Assembly: GCA_002254385.1 (NCBI GenBank)
Contig: NJDO01000102.1
Span: forward strand, 1 to 7,031
Length of the DNA: 7,031 bases
Origin: Thermoplasmatales archaeon ex4484_6
Lineage (GTDB): Archaea; Thermoplasmatota; Penumbrarchaeia; Penumbrarchaeales; Penumbrarchaeaceae
Direction: 5' to 3'
Shown here in pieces: positions 1-6,252 of this stretch. The stretch's first letter is position 1. Each line of letters begins with the position of its first letter. The position numbers were made by a program, and so were the translations under genes. Under the pieces are notes generated by a model, which was given only the letters and a program-made list of their open reading frames with translations, was not told the DNA's origin and did no database searches.

Positions 1-1131
1 AAAGTTCCTGTTGGATGTCGAGAGGGCCACCTCGCCGTCGGGAAGTATGCCCAGGAATCCCCCCGCGCACGGACCACAAGTGGGCATCATAACGACACCT
101 CCGGCATCTATGATCGTCTTAAGATAACCCGCTTTCTCTGCCGCCGAATAGACATTCCTGGATCCGGGGATCACAAGCAGTCTCACATCCGGATGCACTT
201 TCTTCCCTTCCAGGACCTTTGAAACGGTCCGGAGGTCGTCGAGCCTCCCGTTCGTGCAGGAACCCACGAATACCTGATCAACGATCCTCCCCTCGATGTT
301 CTCCACATTGTCCACATTGTTGGGAGAACCCGGAACCGCGATCTGCGGGCTCATCTCGTCGATGTCCACTTCCTCCACCTCCCATTCCCAGTCAGGGGAG
401 AGAGGTCCGAACTCGTTCATATCCATGGTCTGGATGGCCCCTACGGCCGAGGTTTCCGCCGCCATGTTGGATACGGTCAAACGTCCGTCAACGCTCAACC
501 ATTTGAGTATCTGTCCGTCCATCTCGAGTACCCTATTCCTCCCTCCTCCGCATCCGAGCCATGAGACGAGTCTGAGGGCGACATCCTTTCCCTCACACCA
601 TACATCGGGTATTCCCTTGAACTCGATGCCGAGAGGTTTCGGAACCTCGAGCCAGAATTCCCCGGATACCATTGCGGCGGCAAGATCGGTCGATCCGATG
701 CCGATACAGAGAGCTCCCAGAGCACCCCCCGTCGTGGTGTGTGAATCGGCGCCTATCACGAGCTGTCCGGGCCCTACCCTGCCGTTTTCGAAGAGATGGA
801 CATGACATATCCCTTCGCCCCAGTTGATGAGCTCACCCACACCGTACCTGTTGCTGAATTCCTTGATGTTCCTGCATGCTTCCGCACTCTCTCTGTCTTT
901 TGGGGGGGTGAAGTGGTCGAGATACAACCGGGTCTTGTCGGAAGCGCGAAGGTAGGGGAGGCCGTGCTCGTTGATCAATCCGATAGCAGGGGGAGATGTC
1001 ACATCATGTCCCATTATGAGGTCCGGTGAGAAAATGGAGAAATCACCGACATCGACGCTCCCCTCCACAAGATGGTCCGAGAGGATTTCGAGCCCCAATG
1101 AACCTCCGGTGAGCTCACTGTACTTTACCAT
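1..1131 (-). CDS. leuC: 3-isopropylmalate dehydratase large subunit (LeuC/homoaconitase family), C-terminus cut by window edge
   Basis: Iron-sulfur hydro-lyase of the aconitase superfamily. With a small LeuD subunit it would interconvert 2- and 3-isopropylmalate, the second step of leucine synthesis, in the cytoplasm. The frame is open without interruption from ATG at 1131 to the window edge, 377 codons; archaeal large subunits are about 420 residues, so roughly 40 are missing. Visible motifs: GADSHTTTGGA at about residues 127-137, and the three cluster-binding cysteines, C292 in GSCTNGR and C352/C355 in PTCGPCAG. The start is supported by GGAGGT eight bases upstream (1140-1145) and by a 17-base overlap with the upstream synthase gene, which suggests translational coupling. 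A leuD gene probably follows outside the window (inference). Homoaconitase large subunits belong to the same family, and substrate choice is set mainly by the small subunit, so the leucine assignment rests on the neighbouring synthase. Confidence 0.88.
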   Translation of the reverse strand, partial: MVKYSELTGGSLGLEILSDHLVEGSVDVGDFSIFSPDLIMGHDVTSPPAIGLINEHGLPYLRASDKTRLYLDHFTPPKDRESAEACRNIKEFSNRYGVGELINWGEGICHVHLFENGRVGPGQLVIGADSHTTTGGALGALCIGIGSTDLAAAMVSGEFWLEVPKPLGIEFKGIPDVWCEGKDVALRLVSWLGCGGGRNRVLEMDGQILKWLSVDGRLTVSNMAAETSAVGAIQTMDMNEFGPLSPDWEWEVEEVDIDEMSPQIAVPGSPNNVDNVENIEGRIVDQVFVGSCTNGRLDDLRTVSKVLEGKKVHPDVRLLVIPGSRNVYSAAEKAGYLKTIIDAGGVVMMPTCGPCAGGFLGILPDGEVALSTSNRNF

Positions 1132-2338
1132 TGGTCAGAACCTCCAGTTTGAACCCGTTGCTTCTGGCAAAGTCAATGAGGGCGTCCTCATCTTCCAGCG
1201 GGCCGTTATCAATGGAATACTCCTTCACCATCTCGGTAAGCTTTTCCAGTTCATGTTCGGCCAGAGTACAGCCTTTCTTTCCAAGGAAATGCTTCACCGC
1301 AGCTTTGCCCGTGTGTTTTCCCAGAATGTATCTCTTTCCCAGTATCCCGAGCACCTGGGGATCCACGAGTTCGTATGTCATGGGATTGTTGAGCATGCCA
1401 TGCACATGAATCCCCGATTCGTGTTTGAAGGCGTTCTCACCGATAAGCGGCTGGGTAAGGCCGACCTTCAGTTTCATCTCCCTGACCACCGTGTCGCATA
1501 GTGAGCCCAGTTTGTCCGGCCTTATGTTCGTTTCCACCTCGAAATGCTTCTTGTGAAAGAGAAGTGCGACCGCAAGCTGTTCCAGGGAAGCGTTCCCGGC
1601 CCTCTCCCCGATGCCCGTGACGGTCACATCAACCTGTTTCGCGCCGGCCCTGATGGAGGCCAGTGTATTGGCCGTTGCAAGGTTGAGATCGTTGTGGCAG
1701 TGTACGCCGACGGGGACCCTGTCCCTGACAGCGCTCCTGATCTCGGTGACGAGCAGGGCCATATGTTCGGGAAGAGCACAGCCCACGGTATCCGCGAGAT
1801 TGACGACATCCGCGCCCGCTCTTACGGCTTCCCTCATTATACCGGAGAGGAAGTCAAGGTCCGAACGGGTGGCATCCTCCGATGAGAACTGGACAGTGTC
1901 GAACTTTCCGGAAGCATATCTTATCGCTTCTATGGTCTTGTTCATGACCTTGGCAGGGCTCATGTTGAGCTTGTACTTCATGTGTATGGGAGATGTCGCG
2001 ATCCAGAGGTGAAGTCTTGTCCTTTCCGCCCTCCTCAGAATGTCCCTGCAGAGGTCAATCTCTTCCTTTATGGGTCTGCAGAGGACGGTAACTTCCGATA
2101 TCGAAAGCTCATTCGCGATCAGCTCCACGGACCTCTTCTCCGAAGGACTGTTGACGGGAAAGCCCGCCTCGATGACATCGATCCCCGCATCCTCGAGCGC
2201 CCGCGCTATTATCAGCTTTGTTTCGGGCGATACCTGTATTCCCGGTGCCTGCTCCCCGTCTCGGAGAGTGGTGTCGAATATGGCAACCTTCCTTGTAAAA
2301 ACGCTCCCCCCCTGGCGGTAGGTACGGAGTATATCCAA
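1115..2338 (-). CDS. leuA: 2-isopropylmalate synthase family enzyme, short form without the leucine-feedback domain
   Basis: DRE-TIM metallolyase that would condense acetyl-CoA with 2-ketoisovalerate, the first committed step of leucine synthesis. Seen in the 407 residues: DTTLRDGEQ at 22-30 with catalytic R26 and metal ligand D27, IATSP at 113-117, EDATRSD at 154-160, the metal-binding HCHND at 213-217, and GIGERAGN ending at N249. GENAFKHESGIHVHG at 300-314 and LGKHTGK near 340 mark the end of the catalytic part. Features such as SPIHMKYKL and GERAGNASLE resemble archaeal isopropylmalate synthases as I remember them. The usual LeuA C-terminal regulatory domain (full-length enzymes exceed 500 residues) is absent, as in homocitrate and AksA-type synthases, so those substrates remain possible. 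The start is TTG at 2338; no ATG, GTG or other TTG occurs between it and the conserved core. A 7-base C run (2306-2312) lies near the N-terminus. First gene of an operon with leuC. Confidence 0.85.
   Translation of the reverse strand: MDILRTYRQGGSVFTRKVAIFDTTLRDGEQAPGIQVSPETKLIIARALEDAGIDVIEAGFPVNSPSEKRSVELIANELSISEVTVLCRPIKEEIDLCRDILRRAERTRLHLWIATSPIHMKYKLNMSPAKVMNKTIEAIRYASGKFDTVQFSSEDATRSDLDFLSGIMREAVRAGADVVNLADTVGCALPEHMALLVTEIRSAVRDRVPVGVHCHNDLNLATANTLASIRAGAKQVDVTVTGIGERAGNASLEQLAVALLFHKKHFEVETNIRPDKLGSLCDTVVREMKLKVGLTQPLIGENAFKHESGIHVHGMLNNPMTYELVDPQVLGILGKRYILGKHTGKAAVKHFLGKKGCTLAEHELEKLTEMVKEYSIDNGPLEDEDALIDFARSNGFKLEVLTNGKVQ
1140..1145 (-). promoter_or_regulatory. Ribosome binding site of leuC inside the end of leuA
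   Basis: Minus-strand GGAGGT sits eight bases before the leuC ATG at 1131 and lies within the last codons of the upstream synthase. It is a strong match to the archaeal anti-Shine-Dalgarno and fixes the leuC start. Together with the 17-base gene overlap it points to coupled translation. Confidence 0.75.
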
Positions 2339-2368
2339 TCTCGGCTGTTGGAAATTGCCCTGTGAGAG

Positions 2369-2376
2369 ATTTAAAT
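2369..2376 (-). promoter_or_regulatory. Archaeal box A promoter of the leuA-leuC operon (palindromic ATTTAAAT)
   Basis: ATTTAAAT is centred about 35 bases upstream of the TTG start at 2338. Archaeal box A elements are centred about 26-27 bases before transcription starts, so the leuA message would begin near 2346 with a leader of only about eight bases. No Shine-Dalgarno is seen before the TTG, which fits leaderless or near-leaderless translation. The element is its own reverse complement, so it could also direct transcription to the right towards the gene at 2483; a purine-rich GAGAGA just left of it would suit a BRE in that direction. Confidence 0.6.
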
Positions 2377-2428
2377 GGTAGGACGGGGTAAGTGAAAGTA
2401 ATTGATTCGAGACAAGAGGACGAAGGAC

Positions 2429-2435
2429 TTATGTA
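2429..2435 (+). promoter_or_regulatory. Alternative candidate box A for the 225-residue gene
   Basis: TTATGTA preceded by purine-rich GAAGGAC would place a transcription start near 2458, giving a leader of about 25 bases before the ATG at 2483. It competes with the palindromic ATTTAAAT at 2369-2376, which would give a leader of about 84 bases. The match to the box A consensus is modest. Confidence 0.25.
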
Positions 2436-2482
2436 TCTTCTTCTCTTCCTGAGCCGGAGGACACCCCGAAGGATGGTTCGAG

Positions 2483-3160
2483 ATGCTGAAGGAATTTCTA
2501 CTCGAGGATACGCTTCTGAACGGGTTCGAATTTCCCGTCGCCATGGTAATTGAGGTCACCAAGCAGGGGATAGTTCTCTCGAAGATGAGGTACCTGAAGG
2601 CGGTTGGCGACATCATCAATCAGACCATAAGGTGTCCCATGATCACGATGTATGCCCATATGGGTTCCTTCAGGGATCCCCATCTTAACTCGGAGGTAAT
2701 CAGTCCGATGGGAGTGGACCTGATCTACATGTTCCAGATCGACAAGCAGTACTTCAACGAGACGGTGGAGGCGATCAAGAGAGGGAGGGCCACACTGAAC
2801 TTTCACAATCCCCAGACACAGGAGATGGCCAAGGTACTGATGGAGAAGATCATGAGAAAGGACAGAATCAATTTCAGGAGGTTATCAGCCCAGGAACAGG
2901 GGCTGATCCTGGAACCCTACATATATTACATGCTTCAGAGGGTGGGGGAGGGCAAGAGGAACATACTCCAGAACGTCGAGCTGCTGGAAAGGGAAGGTGT
3001 GCTCAAATGCGAGAGGGAAGGCGACATCATCCGGTACAGACCCGCTCCCGCACCCACCATGGAGGTTGATATCATGATGTTCACGGACATGAAGTACATT
3101 CCGTCCATCCTCAGAGGTTTGGAATCACATGGTTTCAAGCACGAGATTCAGTTCGGATAG
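2483..3160 (+). CDS. Uncharacterised 225-residue protein with possible winged-helix C-terminal segment
   Basis: I do not recognise the family. The protein appears soluble: no signal peptide or membrane helix. Residues 1-130 form a mixed alpha/beta region (for example FPVAMVIEV near 17-25 and GVDLIYMFQIDKQYF near 77-91). Residues about 136-188 look like a winged helix: a helix, then ILQNVELLEREGVLKCEREGD as a candidate recognition helix followed by a beta-hairpin wing ending IIRYRP. The rest (about 192-225) is a short alpha/beta tail. ATG at 2483 is the first start after an in-frame TGA near 2450; GAAGGA about nine bases upstream is a weak ribosome site. It is divergent from leuA across 144 bases and may share the ATTTAAAT element. 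A role in regulating the leucine operon is a guess from position and the winged-helix-like segment only. Its stop is 20 bases from the stop of the convergent membrane regulator, with no obvious terminator stem or T-tract between. Confidence 0.85.
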   Translation: MLKEFLLEDTLLNGFEFPVAMVIEVTKQGIVLSKMRYLKAVGDIINQTIRCPMITMYAHMGSFRDPHLNSEVISPMGVDLIYMFQIDKQYFNETVEAIKRGRATLNFHNPQTQEMAKVLMEKIMRKDRINFRRLSAQEQGLILEPYIYYMLQRVGEGKRNILQNVELLEREGVLKCEREGDIIRYRPAPAPTMEVDIMMFTDMKYIPSILRGLESHGFKHEIQFG

Positions 3161-3180
3161 ATGCTGGCGGAAAACGATGT

Positions 3181-5628
3181 TCAGGAGTTCTCGGTCGATA
3201 TCGGATAGATGTGCGTGGATTTGCCCATCTTCCTTACCTCGATGACCTTCTTCTCCTTCATGGATTTTACATTGTAATTAACCGTGGAGTTTGATATGCC
3301 CAGACCCAAGGAGATATCCTTCTGTGAGAGGCCCGGCCTGGATTCAACAAGTTCAAGTATCCTTTTCTGGAGAGGTGACAGGTTCACCTTGTCTTCTTCT
3401 ATGTGGTATCCGGCAGGATAGAATCTTCTGTAGAGACCATCCCTCTGGCTCCTGATGAGGTTCTCCTTCTCAAGAGTGTAGAGGTGATGGGCCAGGGTTC
3501 CGTTGGTCAGATTGAGATTGACCAGGATGGATCTGAAATGCTCACCCGGATTGTTCTGGACATACACGTAGATCCTTCTTCTCAACCTGTTGGACAGGAG
3601 GTGTTCCGGTTTGAGTTTTGTGTAGAGCGGGTAGAGACCGGCAAACAGGGGGTATCTGACGTAATCCGTATTGAAGAACAGCAGGATGGATGTAAGCAGT
3701 ATCGATCCTCCTGCAACAGCGGCCACCGCGTATTCGGCCGGGATGTATCCGCCTTCCTGCGCATCATTCCCTGACACAATTCCGCTTTTTGCAGGTCGCA
3801 CATTCACCGGTTCCGATAGGTCGTTGTCCTCGAGGCATATCTCGTCCGAGCCTTCCGGCCCTACCAGAAGGGCTCTTATCTTCCTTGCGGATGGTCTTGC
3901 GGTCCAGTTCATTTCGATGGTTTCGCGTTCACCGGGCCCAAGGTCTACATGGAAGCTGTCTATGATCACGTTCGAGTAGGACCAGGTCAATTCGTAAACC
4001 TCGAGCGTCCATCCCACGGCCGCCATGTTCGAGGGATTCTCTATCGTGATGTTGACGGGAACGGATTCGCCCTCGTCCAGAGGTCTGTCCGGGAGCTCTA
4101 TTGAGTAGACCACGGTATTCGGAAGCTCCTTGATGGCCACCGGAACGTCGAGTTCCGACATCACCAGCCATTCTCCCTTATCATCAAGAGGGACCTTGAT
4201 GTTGATCTTGAAGGAGAATTCGAGCGGCGGCCTTTCCGTTCTCGGATACAGGATTAGATCCACCTGGCGGGAGGATCCGGGCCCTATAACGAACGAGGAA
4301 GGATCCATGGCAGGAATGAATACGGATGGCAGCTCCTCTACATCCAGTACCACCTGCTGGGAGGAATCGCCCGAATTGCGAATATGGAAGGATATGATCA
4401 CGTCCTCTCCCATCTTGGTATCGGATACAACCAGATCCGAAAAACTGATGTTTGTCTTCGCCGTCACCAGGAATGTAGTCTTCCCCTTTATGACATCGGC
4501 GGAATCGGACGTCCCTCCCAGGATAATATCGAACTCCCCCGAAATGGCCGAGGGAGGCAGGATGTTCACGGTGATCCTTCTGGTCTCCCCCGCGGAGAAG
4601 ACGGAAGGGCCCTCGAGATCCACGGACCACAGCCATCCGGATTGTGAGAACGATCCGGAAAGTATCTCCAGTGAAGGCTCGAAGGTGGCATCACTTACAC
4701 CGGTTACCACGATATCGAATTCGATGGGAGTGTTCTCTCCCGACTCGGTCTCGATATATGTCTCGGCGGGTCTTATCGTCATGGTGGATGGGTTCACTAC
4801 GGTGAAATGAATGGTAACCGAGTCCGTTTCCTTTCCTTCCTTATAGATCGCAGAAAGGTTCGAAAAGCTTCTCAGAACGATGTTCCTCGAGAAACCCGGC
4901 GAGGTCGTTGACGGAACGTTCACGAGGAGTTCGGTTCTGAAAATGGACCCTGTTTCACCGGGCGGCAGTGTGATGTGTAGATCTCCTTCACCTTCCATGA
5001 ACCGGATGTCCCAGTCCGTCTGATGCTCCATGATCCGCAGTTGATAGTCGTCCAGAATATCTCCCTGATTCCTCAAGAGTACGTCGATATACATATTCTG
5101 CCCGGGGAATACCCTGAGGTCCATCTCCTTCGAGCTGTCCGGAAGGAGGACCAATTCATGATCCAGTCCCGCCTCCAGTCTCACAATGACAAGTATGAAT
5201 CCCCTGTCCCCCGTAAGATTGCCCACGGCATCCACCCTGAAAGTGTAATCATCAGTGGGGTCCATGCGCAGGTCGAGCGGGACATCCACGGCCAGGAGGA
5301 TCTCCCTGCTTTCCCCACCGGGGATGGGGACAGAACCGGTGACGGAAGCGTGCCATCCTTCCGGTCCGATGAGCTCCATGACGGCCATCTGCTCCACGGA
5401 TGCGCTGTTGTTCACCCGGAGATGGAAAATGAGATTGTCCCCCGGGACCGCAGTTTTCACCGGGTAACCTTCCCCGGTCACCTGCTCCTCCTCAGCCGGG
5501 GAGATCGTAATTGTTCCTTCGTTGACGGATGCCCTCGAACACTCTTCCGAAGCTGCATTTGACAATGCGAACATTGAAAATGAAAGGAGAGCGATGAATG
5601 TTATCATCAGGGAATATCTCAATTTCAT
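3181..5628 (-). CDS. Membrane-anchored transcription regulator: secreted NEW3/CARDB-like repeats, one TM helix, tandem winged-helix domains
   Basis: Predicted one-component transmembrane regulator. Seen in 815 residues: a signal peptide (basic start, hydrophobic stretch 7-22, likely cleavage near A25); an extracytoplasmic region of about 600 residues made of five or so beta-rich Ig-like units (about 35-145, 150-275, 278-390, 392-500, 502-612) with the wording of NEW3/CARDB domains (FHLRVNNSA, VLLRNQGD, SFHIRNSGD, ITIENPSN, each followed by a glycine-rich PGE-type turn); six N-glycosylation sequons; and a membrane helix at about 631-652. The cytoplasmic part has two winged helices: about 680-741 (HFRSILVNLNLTNGTLAHHL) and about 749-812 (SQKDISLGLGISNSTVNYNV with wing VIEVRKMGKSTHIYP). 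The winged helices resemble ArsR/MarR-like archaeal regulators. The ligand or stress sensed outside is unknown. The ATG at 5628 is preceded in frame by TGA, so no earlier start exists. The gene is divergent from the surface-protein operon at 5824, a plausible target along with its own promoter. Confidence 0.88.
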   Translation of the reverse strand: MKLRYSLMITFIALLSFSMFALSNAASEECSRASVNEGTITISPAEEEQVTGEGYPVKTAVPGDNLIFHLRVNNSASVEQMAVMELIGPEGWHASVTGSVPIPGGESREILLAVDVPLDLRMDPTDDYTFRVDAVGNLTGDRGFILVIVRLEAGLDHELVLLPDSSKEMDLRVFPGQNMYIDVLLRNQGDILDDYQLRIMEHQTDWDIRFMEGEGDLHITLPPGETGSIFRTELLVNVPSTTSPGFSRNIVLRSFSNLSAIYKEGKETDSVTIHFTVVNPSTMTIRPAETYIETESGENTPIEFDIVVTGVSDATFEPSLEILSGSFSQSGWLWSVDLEGPSVFSAGETRRITVNILPPSAISGEFDIILGGTSDSADVIKGKTTFLVTAKTNISFSDLVVSDTKMGEDVIISFHIRNSGDSSQQVVLDVEELPSVFIPAMDPSSFVIGPGSSRQVDLILYPRTERPPLEFSFKINIKVPLDDKGEWLVMSELDVPVAIKELPNTVVYSIELPDRPLDEGESVPVNITIENPSNMAAVGWTLEVYELTWSYSNVIIDSFHVDLGPGERETIEMNWTARPSARKIRALLVGPEGSDEICLEDNDLSEPVNVRPAKSGIVSGNDAQEGGYIPAEYAVAAVAGGSILLTSILLFFNTDYVRYPLFAGLYPLYTKLKPEHLLSNRLRRRIYVYVQNNPGEHFRSILVNLNLTNGTLAHHLYTLEKENLIRSQRDGLYRRFYPAGYHIEEDKVNLSPLQKRILELVESRPGLSQKDISLGLGISNSTVNYNVKSMKEKKVIEVRKMGKSTHIYPISTENS

Positions 5629-5639
5629 TGATTTTCAAT
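5627..5639. repeat. Short inverted repeat ATTGA-TTT-TCAAT at the regulator start site
   Basis: Perfect 5-base arms with a 3-base spacer overlap the start codon and predicted transcription start of the membrane regulator. It could be an operator for autoregulation, but arms this short are expected by chance in AT-rich promoter DNA. Confidence 0.2.
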
Positions 5640-5653
5640 CCTGTCCATCACTA

Positions 5654-5659
5654 TTTAAA
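5654..5659 (-). promoter_or_regulatory. Box A promoter of the membrane regulator, leaderless mRNA
   Basis: Minus-strand CTTTAAATAG is centred about 28 bases before the ATG at 5628. With normal archaeal spacing transcription would start at, or within a few bases of, the start codon, giving a leaderless message. No Shine-Dalgarno is present before the ATG, which agrees. Confidence 0.65.
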
Positions 5660-5757
5660 GCATGTAGTACACAAGTTGGAATGTCAGGATCCGTTCAAGG
5701 GACCGGAGCAAGATACGGGAGGGTCATGTGGGATGGGATCATAGGGATAAGAGGAAA

Positions 5758-5766
5758 AGAATATAG
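5758..5766 (+). promoter_or_regulatory. Candidate box A promoter of the surface-protein operon
   Basis: AGAATATAG is preceded by purine-rich GAGGAAA, a reasonable BRE plus box A. It would place a transcription start near 5788-5790, about 35 bases before the GTG at 5824. This is the most AT-rich spot in the 195-base divergent region between the regulator and this operon. Experimental start mapping is lacking. Confidence 0.4.
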
Positions 5767-5823
5767 GAGATAAACAAATCATGGTATGGGGGTGTTGTTC
5801 TGGCAGGTCAAGGTTCCTCATCG

Positions 5824-6252
5824 GTGGAAGGATCGGGAAAACCTGGATTGTTGGGAAGAAGGACCAATGTGATCCTGGGGTTGATCGCACTTCTCATACT
5901 CACGGGATCTCTTGGAGCTCTCGTGTACAATGCTTCCACGACCGGGTCGACGGATGTGCTTACGGTCTGTGGAAAGGAGTATGATTGGAAAGATCTTGAA
6001 AACAGGTTCGAGACCAGGGAATCGAACGGACATTCCGGGATACTTGTCTCGGACCTCGTGGTCGATTCCGGCTTCAAGGATCCCGAGGGGAAGAGCATCC
6101 GCTTCATCGGTGCCGATGGCTACCAGAAGGAGATACCATGGGCTTCCGCAGGGAACGGACTCATCGATGTTGGTGAGAAGAAGGTCGTTTTTCCCGATCT
6201 ATACAAATCTTTCTGGGTAAGGGATCTTGTCGAGATAGAGGTGGTTGAATGA
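5824..6252 (+). CDS. Membrane-anchored protein with one SUOX-fold-like domain
   Basis: 142 residues with an uncleaved N-terminal anchor (hydrophobic about 16-35 after GRR) and one domain at about 44-142 facing outside the cell. The domain carries GILVSDL (72-78), GADGYQKEIPW (96-106), FPDLYKSFWV (123-132) and the ending EIEVV. This order resembles the segment of sulfite-oxidase-type molybdopterin domains that reads roughly TGVPLSDLL, then SADGY, then a final IEVV strand. The cysteine that holds molybdenum in true enzymes is not present in the equivalent region, so catalysis is unlikely; the only cysteine, C49, lies in the first strand. Homology is inferred by eye. The frame opens after a TAG at 5764 and GTG at 5824 is the first start; GTG at 5869, just before the hydrophobic segment and preceded by AAGGA, is an alternative. 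It overlaps the next gene by four bases (ATGA). Confidence 0.75.
   Translation: MEGSGKPGLLGRRTNVILGLIALLILTGSLGALVYNASTTGSTDVLTVCGKEYDWKDLENRFETRESNGHSGILVSDLVVDSGFKDPEGKSIRFIGADGYQKEIPWASAGNGLIDVGEKKVVFPDLYKSFWVRDLVEIEVVE
6232..6245 (+). promoter_or_regulatory. Ribosome site of the lipoprotein gene embedded in the domain-end codons (copy 1 of a 14-base repeat)
   Basis: GAGATAGAGGTGGT encodes the conserved EIEVV ending of the 142-residue protein. Its GAGGTG (6238-6243) lies five bases before the ATG at 6249 and is a good Shine-Dalgarno. The same 14 bases recur at 6966-6979 before the third gene. Confidence 0.7.

Noticed and set aside
296..805. Plus-strand open frame of 169 codons opposite leuC
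   Set aside because: It lies antisense to the continuous minus-strand leuC frame that carries the cluster cysteines and catalytic motifs. The composition is Ser/Pro-rich, with no recognisable domain or promoter, so it is a shadow frame.
901..908. G run in leuC considered as a possible frameshift
   Set aside because: Translating the minus strand across it keeps a single open frame with family-typical sequence on both sides.
971..1501. Plus-strand open frame of 176 codons opposite leuC/leuA
   Set aside because: It is antisense to the conserved C-terminal part of the synthase and the start of leuC. No ribosome site or family motif is visible.
3161..3180. Bidirectional terminator between the convergent genes
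   Set aside because: The 20-base gap has no clear stem-loop or T-tract on either strand, so none is called.
4130..4810. Plus-strand open frame of 226 codons opposite the membrane regulator
   Set aside because: Ser/Thr-rich shadow of the regulator's exterior domains; the minus-strand frame has the signal peptide, domains and promoter.
5629..5823. Small RNA or riboswitch in the divergent intergenic region
   Set aside because: No conserved structured motif or extended stem could be recognised; only promoter-like elements are supported.
5781..5984. ATG-started 67-codon frame overlapping the 142-residue gene, considered as its real N-terminus through a frameshift
   Set aside because: Its translation lacks a signal or domain motif, while the GTG frame at 5824 already gives a complete membrane anchor and domain. 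No frameshift is needed.
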